DNA from: an uncultured Eubacterium sp.
GTDB taxonomy: Bacteria; Bacillota; Clostridia; Lachnospirales; Lachnospiraceae
NCBI GenBank assembly: GCA_910578975.1
Contig: CAJTRZ010000005.1
Span: 90,326 to 154,325 of the forward strand
Direction: 5' to 3'
DNA length: 64,000 nucleotides
The first letter of the stretch is position 1, and every line of letters begins with the position of its first letter. The translations under genes and the position numbers were made by a program. Shown piece after piece: positions 1 to 7,547 of the stretch. The notes under the pieces were generated by a model. It had not been told where the DNA came from. It did no database searches and saw nothing but the letters and a program-made list of their open reading frames with translations.

Positions 1-134
1 TTGAAATGAAGAAAGGTTCAGCGCCAACTACAAAAGCGCCAGAAACAACAACAGAAAAAGCAACAGAGAAATCAACTGACAAAGCAACAGAAAAAGCAAC
101 TACATCAGCAGAAACAACAAAAGCTGACAAATAG
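1..134 (+). CDS. C-terminal tail of a Thr-rich surface protein (5' truncated by window)
   Basis: Only the last 43 codons of this gene lie in the window, in the frame whose codons begin at position 3 and which ends in TAG at 132-134. The translated tail is made almost entirely of Thr, Glu, Lys, Ala and Pro (APTTK, PETTTEK, ATEKATTSAETTK). This is the composition of the flexible Thr-rich linkers or tails found on secreted surface proteins of Lachnospiraceae, and it resembles the linkers of the protein at the other end of the window. No LPXTG anchor or membrane segment follows. The function cannot be judged from this piece. Confidence 0.6.
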   Translation, partial: EMKKGSAPTTKAPETTTEKATEKSTDKATEKATTSAETTKADK

Positions 135-160
135 GCGCGAAGTTTTGAGCAGAGCGACTT

Positions 161-227
161 AATATAAGAAAAGAGAGAAGAGTTCATTGTGCTTGCACAA
201 ATGAACTCTTCTCTCTTTTCTTATATT
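161..227. terminator. Long bidirectional terminator hairpin
   Basis: Positions 161-188 and 200-227 form a perfect 28-bp inverted repeat around an 11-nt loop containing GTGCTTGCAC. The arms carry an A-rich/T-rich outer part, so it can act as a terminator on either strand. It lies just after the stop codon at 134. The stem is far longer than the 8-16 bp of the other terminators in this window. Confidence 0.85.
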
Positions 228-372
228 GCGGTATTCTGCGAATAAGTATAAAGAAATAATTTTATATAAAAAGTCGAATAAAGTCGAAATAAGTTGATGG
301 GAAATGTTTAAAATATTATATATTAAAATATAAAATATTATTATAAAGAAATTAAAAAGAAGTATTTAAAGT

Positions 373-1011
373 ATGAAAAAGAGTATGAAGAGAGTAGTGA
401 TGTTAACACTGAATTTATTTTTAGGAATGACTATATTAGGAAATAATGTTATGGCACAACAAAAAAGTGCTGAAGAGGTATTTGATTCAAAGACAGTTCA
501 ATAGTTGATTAAAGAAGCAGATAAGAAACCTGTTAGAAAAGACAAGACAAATAAAGGGATTGGTTCAATTATTAAAAGTAGTGGAAATTATCCAAGGAGA
601 AAAGGGGTCATTTTAGTTACTAGTGATTACTATAAAGGATTAATACCAACGGGACATGCAGCGATTGTATATAGTTCGAATAAGGTAGTAGAATCTCTTT
701 CAAAGGGGGTTACAACGGGCAAAAATAATTGGTATAGTTCAAAGAAAAGTTGCTACGGCGTTACAACTCCGAAAACAACAATTTATCAGGATGCATATGT
801 TGCAGATTGGTGTTATTTACAAATAGGCAAAAAATATAATTATAATTATTTTAATGTGGATACAAGAAAGAAATTTTATTGTTCACAATTAATATATGCA
901 GGATATTTGGATAAGCAACGTATAGATTTAAATACTAAAAAATTTGGAAGAGCAGTACATCCAATGGAGTTAGTAAATACAGATAAGACTTGTACAATAT
1001 ATACTAAGTAA
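373..1011 (+). pseudogene. Secreted YiiX-like papain-fold protein with in-frame amber codon
   Basis: ATG at 373 opens a typical signal peptide (MKKSMKRVV, hydrophobic core, NNVMAQQ cleavage region). After 43 codons the frame meets TAG at 502-504. The same frame then continues for 168 codons to 1011 with no other stop. The downstream part looks like a permuted papain-fold (YiiX/NlpC-like) domain. It has a conserved His in TGHAAIVY and a Cys in FYCSQLIYAGY near the C-terminus, in the permuted order typical of that group. TTG at 505 has no ribosome binding site in front of it, so it is unlikely to be a true start. The simplest reading is a recent nonsense mutation separating the secretion signal from the enzyme domain. 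Readthrough or a sequencing error are alternatives. The family assignment is by motif only. Confidence 0.62.
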
Positions 1012-1046
1012 ATTATACTGTTTGATAAAAGTTTATGAGGTTATTT

Positions 1047-2090
1047 ATGAAGAAAAAAAGATTAATATTTTTGTTTGCTCTTGTTGTTTTGGTTACAGGA
1101 TGCAATAATACACAAGAATCTAAAGTAACAAATAATAGAGAGTATGCAGTAATAAAGTCATCTATGAAATATGGTGATAAAACAGAAATTACATATTTTG
1201 ATAATCAATTAAATCAAGTTGGTATACAAAAGTATGAATATGGAAATGTAGGCGAATTCCAATATCTTTATCCTGTCGTAAAGAATGAAATATTATATGA
1301 AATTTCTTTAGGGTATGGATATGATAAAGATAATTGTAAAATTATAGCGATAAACCTAAAAACAGATGAGATAAAAGAATATAAATTAGATCGGGTTAAT
1401 ATCACAAGTTTTTATGTGGATGATAAATATATTTATGCAATTAGTAATTTAAACCGAGTAACATATATTGACAGATATGTAATTGGTGGTGATGATATGC
1501 AGTCGATAATATTAGAAAATACAATATCTGTTGATATGTTTGTTTGTAATGAAAAGGTTTATTTTTACACAGAGCAGAATGGGAAGTCTATATTGAATAG
1601 AACAGATTTTTTTACGAAGCATACAGAAAAAGTTCTATCTGATAAAATTAATTTTGAGGATGGAACAAATTTTAATGTGATTTATAATAATCGAATTTAT
1701 GTACCTTATGGTAAAGATATTGTTGCAATATCACCAGACACATTGAAATTTAAAGTGATTAAAATGCCCGAGAGCGGAAATGCGGTATCTGGTTTGTATC
1801 AGGACGGCCACAATTTATATGTTGCACAGGCAGATACACATGGAGAAAACAGTAAGTTATGTATGATACAGTATGATTTAAAAGAGCAAAAAATTGTTAA
1901 TGAATATAAGACGTTTTCTACACTAATGCAATTTAGTGTAAAGAAAGATGAATTATATGTTTTATCCTTTGAGGATGAATTAATAAAGTTTCATATGAAG
2001 AATGATGGACAGTTGAAGGAGTTAAAACGAAAACAGTTGAAAACAACAGGCTATCAGTTTGTTTCAGCAGGATTTATTTGTAATAATTAG
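1047..2090 (+). CDS. Lipoprotein with probable beta-propeller-like repeats
   Basis: This 347-residue protein begins MKKKRLIFLFALVVLVTGCNN, a lipoprotein signal peptide with lipobox VTGC, so it should be anchored on the outer face of the membrane. ATG 1047 is preferred over the in-frame ATG at 1035 because GAGG at 1037-1040 gives good spacing. The mature part has recurring short strands ending in aromatic motifs (YVDDKYIYAISN, VCNEKVYFYTEQ, YNNRIYVPYG, QDGHNLYVAQ, KKDELYVLSF), spaced about 40-50 residues apart. That pattern suggests a WD/PQQ-like beta-propeller. I do not recognise a specific family or ligand. It follows the interrupted papain-like gene by about 35 bp and may be co-transcribed with it. 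Confidence 0.75.
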   Translation: MKKKRLIFLFALVVLVTGCNNTQESKVTNNREYAVIKSSMKYGDKTEITYFDNQLNQVGIQKYEYGNVGEFQYLYPVVKNEILYEISLGYGYDKDNCKIIAINLKTDEIKEYKLDRVNITSFYVDDKYIYAISNLNRVTYIDRYVIGGDDMQSIILENTISVDMFVCNEKVYFYTEQNGKSILNRTDFFTKHTEKVLSDKINFEDGTNFNVIYNNRIYVPYGKDIVAISPDTLKFKVIKMPESGNAVSGLYQDGHNLYVAQADTHGENSKLCMIQYDLKEQKIVNEYKTFSTLMQFSVKKDELYVLSFEDELIKFHMKNDGQLKELKRKQLKTTGYQFVSAGFICNN

Positions 2091-2117
2091 TAATTTGATA
2101 GATGGTATTAGGTTTCT

Positions 2118-2160
2118 AAAGAGGAGCTGTGAACAAGAAGTTTGCAGCTTCTCTTTATTT
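2118..2160 (+). terminator. Rho-independent terminator after the lipoprotein gene
   Basis: AAAGAGGAGCTG at 2118-2129 pairs with CAGCTTCTCTTT at 2145-2156 (one G-U pair) and is followed by a T-rich run. Confidence 0.8.
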
Positions 2161-2199
2161 TCAATAGTAAAATTTAATTAGGAAAAGATATTAAAAGAA

Positions 2200-2358
2200 T
2201 TGCATTCATCCACTAATTATGATACATTAGTCGCGGATAGTATTCGGATGAAACTATACCGATGATAATAGAATATTTTTTCACTATAAAGATTGGAGCG
2301 CAGCTCATATCTTAATGAATGAGACTCATTGTCCCTTTTTTATATAAAAAAAGGAGGG
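2200..2358 (+). promoter_or_regulatory. Structured leader upstream of the pantothenate operon
   Basis: About 160 nt ahead of panG are dense in inverted repeats. TTCATCC (2204-2210) can pair with GGATGAA (2245-2251), enclosing an ACTAAT/ATTAGT hairpin. GAGC-GCA-GCTC lies near 2297-2307. An AATGA/TCATT hairpin follows. CCTTTTTTAT faces ATAAAAAAAGG, which overlaps the ribosome binding site at 2351-2357. The last pairing could hide the Shine-Dalgarno sequence of panG. The known 'pan' motif RNA occurs upstream of pantothenate genes in Firmicutes, but I cannot confirm that its consensus is met here. Confidence 0.45.
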
Positions 2359-2364
2359 ATGCCC

Positions 2365-3204
2365 ATGAAAATTGGATTTATAGGTGCAGGGAAAGTTGGA
2401 TTTTCCCTTGGAAAATATTTGGCAGATAATAACCAGACAGTCGTGGGTTATTACAGCGAGTTTAAAGAGGATGCCATAGAGGCAGCGGAATTTACCGGTT
2501 CAACTAATTATTCACAATTAAAATTATTAGTAGAGGATAGTGATGTCTTATTTTTAACTGTGACCGATGTTATGATTGAGAAGGTTTGGAATCAGATAAA
2601 AGAGACGAATCTTAGTGGAAAAATTATATGCCACACGAGTGGCGCATTATCATCAGAAGTCTTTTCGGATATTTCGAGACGTGGAGGTTTCGGATTTTCT
2701 ATCCACCCACTCTTTGCAGTAAGTGATAAATATCATTCTTACAAAGAGCTTTCGGGGAGTTATTTCACAATAGAGGGATCAAAAGAAAAAATAGAGGATA
2801 TGAAAACTTTGTTTGAAAGTTTTGGGAATCATGTATGTGTTATTTCAAAAGAGGACAAGGTAAAGTATCATGGGGCAGCAGCAATTGCCAGCAATCTGGT
2901 AGTTGGACTGATTGGATTAAGTGAACAATTGTTAGTTGAATGTGGATTTGATAAAGAATCTGCACACAATGCGCTATCTCCAATCATAAAGGGGAATATT
3001 GAACACATTATAAGCGATGGATGCGAGAAAGCATTGACTGGTCCTATTGAGCGAAATGATATTGAAACAGTAAAAAAACATCTTGCAGTATTAGATGGAA
3101 ATCATAATATAGCTTATCAGGCTGTTTCCAGACAGGTTTTAGAAATTGCAAAGATGAAAAATAAGGATAGAGATTATAGTAATATGGAGGACATTCTGAA
3201 ATGA
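2365..3204 (+). CDS. panG: Rossmann/DUF2520 protein, probable ketopantoate reductase of the PanG type
   Basis: The 279-residue protein starts with an NAD(P)-binding motif (MKIGFIGAGKVGFSLGKYL). It continues with a Rossmann domain to about residue 125 and then a helical DUF2520 domain containing HGAAAIASN. This COG5495-type architecture includes Francisella PanG, which reduces 2-ketopantoate to pantoate. Its position as first gene of a panB-panC operon supports the same job: PanB makes ketopantoate and PanC needs pantoate, and no panE-like gene is visible here. The start at 2365 is set by AAGGAGG at 2351-2357; the ATG at 2359 is too close to that site. It overlaps panB by 4 bp (ATGA), which implies translational coupling. 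Function is inferred from family and context. Confidence 0.75.
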   Translation: MKIGFIGAGKVGFSLGKYLADNNQTVVGYYSEFKEDAIEAAEFTGSTNYSQLKLLVEDSDVLFLTVTDVMIEKVWNQIKETNLSGKIICHTSGALSSEVFSDISRRGGFGFSIHPLFAVSDKYHSYKELSGSYFTIEGSKEKIEDMKTLFESFGNHVCVISKEDKVKYHGAAAIASNLVVGLIGLSEQLLVECGFDKESAHNALSPIIKGNIEHIISDGCEKALTGPIERNDIETVKKHLAVLDGNHNIAYQAVSRQVLEIAKMKNKDRDYSNMEDILK

Positions 3205-4028
3205 AGAATACAGTAAATACTTTGTTACAGCAGAAGCAGGAAGGAAAGAAAATAACAATGCTTACCTGCTATGATTATTCTACAGCAAAACTGATGGAAG
3301 AGGTAGGAGTAAACACTATATTAGTGGGAGATTCCTTGGGAAATACAGTATTGGGATATGATGATACGATACAGGTGACGATGGAAGATATGATACATCA
3401 TTGTGCAGCAGTTTCCCGTGGAATAAAGGATATACTGTTAGTCTGTGATATGCCATTCATGTCTTATCAGACATCTGTTTATGACGCAGTGGTAAATGCA
3501 GGGCGTCTTATGAAAGAAGGACATGCAAACATGGTAAAATTAGAGGGCGGTGTAGAGGTTGCACCACAGATAGAGGCAATTGTAAAAGCGTCCATTCCAG
3601 TTTGCGCCCATATCGGGTTGACACCACAGTCAATCAATGCATTTGGTGGATTTAAAGTTCAGGGTAAAACAGAGGCGGCCGCAAAGAAACTAATCGAGGA
3701 TGCAAAGGCTGTACAAAAAGCAGGAGCAACCATGGTAGTTTTAGAAGGTGTTCCGGCAAAACTTGCCACAAGGATTACAGAGATGCTGGACATTCCTACT
3801 ATCGGTATTGGAGCCGGAGCAGGCTGTGACGGACAGGTACTGGTATATCAGGATATGCTTGGAATGTTTACTGATTATGTGCCAAAGTTTGTACGTCAGT
3901 TTGCCAGCGTAGGTGACATTATGAAGGGCGCATTTAAAGATTATATACAGTCTGTGCAGGATGGAAGTTTTCCGGCAGAGGAACATACTTACAAAATTGA
4001 TGATGAAATTATAGAAAAATTGTATTAG
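3201..4028 (+). CDS. panB: 3-methyl-2-oxobutanoate hydroxymethyltransferase
   Basis: PanB adds a hydroxymethyl group from methylenetetrahydrofolate to 2-oxoisovalerate to give ketopantoate, the first committed step of pantothenate synthesis, in the cytoplasm. The 275 residues match the family length. Characteristic stretches are MLTCYDYSTAKL, VGDSLGNTVLGYD, VKLEGG, HIGLTPQS and PTIGIGAGAGCDGQVLVYQDMLG. The conserved catalytic Glu lies in MVVLEGVPAKLA. The start codon overlaps the stop of panG, and panC follows after 13 bp with a GGAGAG ribosome binding site. Nothing is missing. Confidence 0.97.
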   Translation: MKNTVNTLLQQKQEGKKITMLTCYDYSTAKLMEEVGVNTILVGDSLGNTVLGYDDTIQVTMEDMIHHCAAVSRGIKDILLVCDMPFMSYQTSVYDAVVNAGRLMKEGHANMVKLEGGVEVAPQIEAIVKASIPVCAHIGLTPQSINAFGGFKVQGKTEAAAKKLIEDAKAVQKAGATMVVLEGVPAKLATRITEMLDIPTIGIGAGAGCDGQVLVYQDMLGMFTDYVPKFVRQFASVGDIMKGAFKDYIQSVQDGSFPAEEHTYKIDDEIIEKLY

Positions 4029-4041
4029 GAGAGTTTTTGAA

Positions 4042-4884
4042 ATGAAAGTTGTTGGTACGATTAAGGAAGTTAGACAGTTAGTAAAAGAATGGAAGAGAAA
4101 CGGTGAGACCGTTGGATTTGTCCCTACTATGGGATATCTGCATGAGGGACATGGAAGCCTCATTACAAAAGCGAGAGAAAATAATGATAAAGTCGTTGTT
4201 AGTATCTTTGTAAATCCATTGCAGTTTGGACCAAGCGAGGACTTGGAAAGTTATCCGAGAGATTTAGAGAAGGATAGTAAGTTTTGTGAAAGCCTTGGGG
4301 CAGACTTGATTTTCCATCCGGAACCGGAAGAAATGTATTATGATGATTTCAGTTCTTATGTGGATATGTCTGTGCTTACAGAGGAATTGTGCGGACTGAG
4401 TCGTCCAGTGCATTTTAGAGGAGTGTGTACAGTAGTAAGCAAATTGTTTAATATCGTTCAGCCAGATAATGCATACTTTGGAGAAAAAGACGCACAGCAG
4501 CTTGCAATTATTAAACACATGGTACAGGACTTAAATATGGATGTAAAGGTTGTGGGATGTCCGATTGTTCGTGAGGAAGATGGTTTGGCAAAGAGTTCTA
4601 GAAACACATATCTTTCAGCAGAAGAGAGACAGGCTGCACTGATTCTCAGCAAGACGATTGAGTTGGGCAAAAAGTTAATTGCAGATGGAGAAAAAGATGC
4701 AGATGTGGTTGTGGCAAAAATGAAAGCAAACATTGAGACAGAACCAATGGCAAAGATTGATTATGTTAAGGCAGTAAATGGACTGACAATGCAACAGCAA
4801 AAAGAGATTAAGGCACCAATGCTTATAGCGATGGCAGTGTATATTGGAAATACAAGATTGATTGACAACATGATTTTGGCTTAA
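4042..4884 (+). CDS. panC: Pantothenate synthetase
   Basis: PanC joins pantoate and beta-alanine using ATP to form pantothenate. The 280-residue protein has the nucleotide-binding motif MGYLHEGHGSL near residue 29, the pantoate-binding FVNPLQFGPSEDLESYPR segment, PDNAYFGEKDAQQ, and the KSSRNTYLS signature near residue 180. These are the standard landmarks of this cytidylyltransferase-like family. The stop TAA at 4882-4884 is also the first three bases of an inverted repeat that bounds the element downstream. panD, which supplies the co-substrate beta-alanine, lies beyond that element. Confidence 0.97.
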   Translation: MKVVGTIKEVRQLVKEWKRNGETVGFVPTMGYLHEGHGSLITKARENNDKVVVSIFVNPLQFGPSEDLESYPRDLEKDSKFCESLGADLIFHPEPEEMYYDDFSSYVDMSVLTEELCGLSRPVHFRGVCTVVSKLFNIVQPDNAYFGEKDAQQLAIIKHMVQDLNMDVKVVGCPIVREEDGLAKSSRNTYLSAEERQAALILSKTIELGKKLIADGEKDADVVVAKMKANIETEPMAKIDYVKAVNGLTMQQQKEIKAPMLIAMAVYIGNTRLIDNMILA

Positions 4885-5014
4885 GCCATGCAATTATAAA
4901 ATAAAACACCATATGCAAGCTTGCTTGCATATATGCGTGGTTTATTTTATGATTATAGGGCGCAGCCCGTTCAGCGAAAAAATGCGAAGCATTATTGAGC
5001 TGAGGCATGGCTTA
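4882..5014 (+). repeat. Intergenic terminator-repeat element, copy after panC
   Basis: The segment is bounded by the 10-bp inverted repeat TAAGCCATGC (4882-4891) and GCATGGCTTA (5005-5014). Inside are a hairpin with arms ATAAAATAAAAC.. and ..GTTTATTTTAT (about 4896-4951), which can terminate transcription, and then a GGGCGCAGCCCG block and a CAGCG...GAGCTG stem around AATGC-GAA-GCATT. The same arrangement, again starting on a stop codon, recurs after purL (16533-16674). It looks like a small repeated intergenic element of the host rather than a classical insertion sequence. Confidence 0.65.
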
Positions 5015-5144
5015 GTTTAGAAGGGCGCAGCCCGTTCAGCGAAAAAATGCGAAGCATTATTGAGCTGAGGCATGGCTTAGTTTAGAAGGGCGCAGCCCGT
5101 TCAGCGAAAAAATGCGAAGCATTATTGAGCTGAGGCATGGCTTA
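4958..5144 (+). repeat. Three tandem 65-bp repeats (GGGCGCAGCCC type)
   Basis: Copies start at 4958, 5023 and 5088. The first two are full 65-bp units and the third matches for its first 57 bp. Each begins GGGCGCAGCCCGTTCAGCG, contains the hairpin AATGC-GAA-GCATT flanked by CAGC/GCTG, and ends CATGGCTTA. The first copy is the right half of the 4882-5014 element, so the array appears to have grown by tandem duplication of that half. Confidence 0.9.
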
Positions 5145-5178
5145 ATTAGGAATATAATTAAAAATAAAGAGGTATAAA

Positions 5179-5562
5179 ATGCAGATAAATATGTTAAAGA
5201 GTAAAATTCATAGAGCAACAGTTATTCAGTCAGAGTTAGACTATGTAGGTAGTATCACCATTGATGAGGAATTGATGGAAGCAGCAGGCATCTATGAATA
5301 TGAAAAGGTACAGATAGCAGATGTAGATAACGGAAATAGATTTGAAACATATGTAATTGCTGGAGAGAAAGGGTCTGGGATGATATGTTTAAATGGAGCG
5401 GCAGCACATATGGTAAGCCTTGGAGACAAAGTGATTATTATGAGTTATGCACAGATGACACCAGAGGAAATAAAAGACAACAAACCAAAGGTAGTTTTTG
5501 TGGATGATGATAATAAGATTACAAGAATAACCAATTATGAGAAACATGGCCAACTCTTCTGA
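5179..5562 (+). CDS. panD: Aspartate 1-decarboxylase precursor
   Basis: PanD decarboxylates L-aspartate to beta-alanine, the second substrate of PanC. It is made as a proenzyme that cleaves itself between Gly24 and Ser25 to create the pyruvoyl cofactor. Here YVGS places Gly24-Ser25 exactly at the expected position. The 127-residue length, N-terminal LKSKIHRATVI, and LNGAAAH and GDKVIIMSYAQM segments are all typical. AGAGG at 5169-5173 precedes the ATG. coaBC follows after 19 bp. The gene is separated from panC by the terminator and repeat array, so it may need readthrough or its own promoter; I could not find a clear promoter. Confidence 0.97.
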   Translation: MQINMLKSKIHRATVIQSELDYVGSITIDEELMEAAGIYEYEKVQIADVDNGNRFETYVIAGEKGSGMICLNGAAAHMVSLGDKVIIMSYAQMTPEEIKDNKPKVVFVDDDNKITRITNYEKHGQLF

Positions 5563-5581
5563 AGCATTAGGAGATAAAAAT

Positions 5582-6775
5582 ATGAGAAAAATTTTACAAG
5601 ATAAAACAGTTGTATTGGGAGTGACAGGCAGTATTGCGGCATACAAAATTGCAAATCTTGCCAGTAGTCTGGTAAAAAAAGGTGCGAATGTACATGTGAT
5701 TATGACAAAGAATGCGACCAATTTTATTAATCCCATTACTTTTGAAACATTAACGGGAAATAAGTGCTTGGTAGATACCTTTGACAGAAACTTTGAGTTT
5801 AGTGTTGAACATGTGTCATTGGCAAAACAGGCAGATGTGTTTATGGTGGCACCAGCCAGTGCCAATGTTATTGGAAAGATTGCAGGAGGTATTGCTGATG
5901 ATATGCTTACAACCACAATTATGGCATGTAAATGTCATAAAATTATTTCACCGGCGATGAATACCAATATGTTTGAAAATCCAATCGTGCAGGACAATAT
6001 TCAAAAACTAAAAACTTATGGATACGAGATTATCGAACCTGCCAGTGGATATCTGGCTTGTGGGGATACTGGGGCAGGAAAAATGCCAGAGCCTGCAGTG
6101 CTTGAAAGTTATATTATGAAAGAGATTGCCATGGAAAAAGATATGGCTGGGGAAAAGGTTTTAATTACAGCAGGTCCAACCATGGAAAAAATAGATCCAG
6201 TAAGATATATCAGCAATTATTCTACCGGTAAAATGGGATATGCTCTGGCGAAGGTTGCTATGTTGCGTGGAGCAGATGTGACTTTAGTAACAGGAAAAAC
6301 AAATATACCAAAACCTGATTTTGTAAAAGTGGTTGAGATAGAGAGTGCAAAAGAGATGTTTGAGGCAGTGGACAGTGTTTTTGATAACCATGACATTGTA
6401 ATTATGAGTGCAGCTGTAGCAGATTACAGACCTAAGAATGTGGCGGCGGAGAAGATGAAGAAAAAAGATGGAGATGTTATGATTGAATTAGAACGTACTG
6501 ATGACATTCTTGCCACGATGTCTGCTAGAAAGAAGGAACAGTTTATATGTGGTTTTTCAATGGAAACAGAGAATATGTTGGAAAATTCCAAAGCAAAGCT
6601 GGAGAAAAAGAACCTGGATATGATTTGCGCTAATAATCTGAAAGTAGATGGTGCAGGTTTTGGGACCGATACGAATGTGGTGACATTGATTACAAAAAAT
6701 GATGTGAAAGAACTTCCTATGATGTCAAAAGTGGAAGTGGCAGAGAATATATTGAATGAAATTAAAAGAGGTTAA
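5582..6775 (+). CDS. coaBC: Bifunctional phosphopantothenoylcysteine decarboxylase / phosphopantothenate-cysteine ligase
   Basis: The enzyme converts 4'-phosphopantothenate plus cysteine to 4'-phosphopantetheine, the next steps after pantothenate kinase in CoA synthesis. The N-terminal CoaC flavoprotein half (about residues 1-185) shows GVTGSIAAYK, the active-site His in SVEHVSLAKQ, PAMNTNMFENP, and the flap Cys in GYLACGDTGAGKMPE. The C-terminal CoaB half shows VLITAGPTMEKIDPVRYISNYSTGKMGYALA and an AAVADYRP motif. The start at 5582 (397 residues) is chosen because AGGAG at 5569-5573 precedes it. An earlier in-frame ATG inside panD has no such site. Confidence 0.96.
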   Translation: MRKILQDKTVVLGVTGSIAAYKIANLASSLVKKGANVHVIMTKNATNFINPITFETLTGNKCLVDTFDRNFEFSVEHVSLAKQADVFMVAPASANVIGKIAGGIADDMLTTTIMACKCHKIISPAMNTNMFENPIVQDNIQKLKTYGYEIIEPASGYLACGDTGAGKMPEPAVLESYIMKEIAMEKDMAGEKVLITAGPTMEKIDPVRYISNYSTGKMGYALAKVAMLRGADVTLVTGKTNIPKPDFVKVVEIESAKEMFEAVDSVFDNHDIVIMSAAVADYRPKNVAAEKMKKKDGDVMIELERTDDILATMSARKKEQFICGFSMETENMLENSKAKLEKKNLDMICANNLKVDGAGFGTDTNVVTLITKNDVKELPMMSKVEVAENILNEIKRG

Positions 6776-6798
6776 TTGAAAAGATTAACCTCTTTTAA
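6762..6798. terminator. Bidirectional terminator between convergent genes
   Basis: TTAAAAGAGGTTAAT (6762-6776) pairs perfectly with 6784-6798 around a 7-nt loop. The left arm includes the coaBC stop codon. It serves coaBC on the plus strand and the lipoprotein gene on the minus strand. Confidence 0.9.
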
Positions 6799-6825
6799 TT
6801 TTAAATCATTTCTGGAAAGTAATGG

Positions 6826-7188
6826 CTATTTCTTTTTAAAAGACATTTTTGCACCATCGTTTTCAAAAGAAATTGTGTCATTCTCAAAAGTATATTCGAT
6901 TGCTTCACCCTCTGCAGAAATTGTTTTCTTATCAGTATCAACTTTCAATTTTGTTTCTTGTCCATTCGTGTTTAAGATAGCAGTTCCATCATCCTTAATC
7001 TCAAAAGTAATAGAGAGACCAAATGCCGATAAAGTATTAAGCTGTTTAGAAAGATCTCCCTTATCCGGATCAACTAAACCTGTCAGTTCATAAGAACCTA
7101 CCATGGCTTTAAGATCATCGCTGTTACCACATCCTACTAGACTGAATGTCAATACCAGTGCCAGTAATAAACTAATTAATTTTTTCAT
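6826..7188 (-). CDS. Small lipoprotein of unknown function
   Basis: The 120-residue protein begins MKKLISLLLALVLTFSLVGCGN, a lipoprotein signal with lipobox LVGC. The mature part is a short beta-rich domain with repeated strands (YELTGLVD, ITFEIKDDGTAILN, TKLKVDTDKKTISAEGEAIEYTFENDTISF). This is the pattern of small extracytoplasmic beta-sandwich or lipocalin-like lipoproteins common in Clostridia. No catalytic motif is visible. TAGGAGG, reading on the minus strand at 7195-7201, precedes the start. It is a single gene convergent with coaBC. Confidence 0.8.
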   Translation of the reverse strand: MKKLISLLLALVLTFSLVGCGNSDDLKAMVGSYELTGLVDPDKGDLSKQLNTLSAFGLSITFEIKDDGTAILNTNGQETKLKVDTDKKTISAEGEAIEYTFENDTISFENDGAKMSFKKK

Positions 7189-7364
7189 AATTTACCTCCT
7201 AATGAATAACTTAATATAAATTTTACTAGAAGAGTAGGAATTAATCAAGGTTATGGTAAAAATGTAGAAAACTGACAAATGTGACAAAATAATGTTATAG
7301 CATTTCAAGGAAACTTAGAATATAGAAAATATACAAATTATATACAAGTGTATCATATAATAGT

Positions 7365-7421
7365 AACTATTCAGCCATCTGCTCGAAAATCCTATGGCTT
7401 ATATTGCATGACTGAATAGTT
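7365..7421. repeat. Nested inverted repeat in the 358-bp gap before the lysozyme gene
   Basis: AACTATTCAG (7365-7374) pairs with CTGAATAGTT (7412-7421), and GCCAT (7374-7378) pairs with ATGGC (7394-7398) inside it. No run of T follows, so it is not an ordinary terminator. The rest of the gap 7189-7547 is AT-rich; a candidate extended -10 (TGG-TATGAT, 7469-7477) lies in front of the lysozyme gene. Confidence 0.55.
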
Positions 7422-7547
7422 TATAATATTGGAAATCCTTTCCATATGTAGTTATTGACTGTAAATTGTGGTATGATGATAAAAAATATTGTTATATCAC
7501 AATTAAAGTATAAGATATGATGAATGAAATACAAAAGGGGAATAGGA

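Noticed and set aside
505..1011. TTG at 505 as a true start for the papain-like protein
   Set aside because: No ribosome binding site precedes it, and the signal peptide in the same frame just upstream fits far better as the original N-terminus.
4958..5144. CRISPR array
   Set aside because: The 65-bp units are contiguous and identical with no unique spacers, and no cas genes are present.
6776..7093. Plus-strand reading frame of 105 codons after coaBC
   Set aside because: It lies antisense to the well-supported lipoprotein gene on the minus strand and begins inside the terminator.
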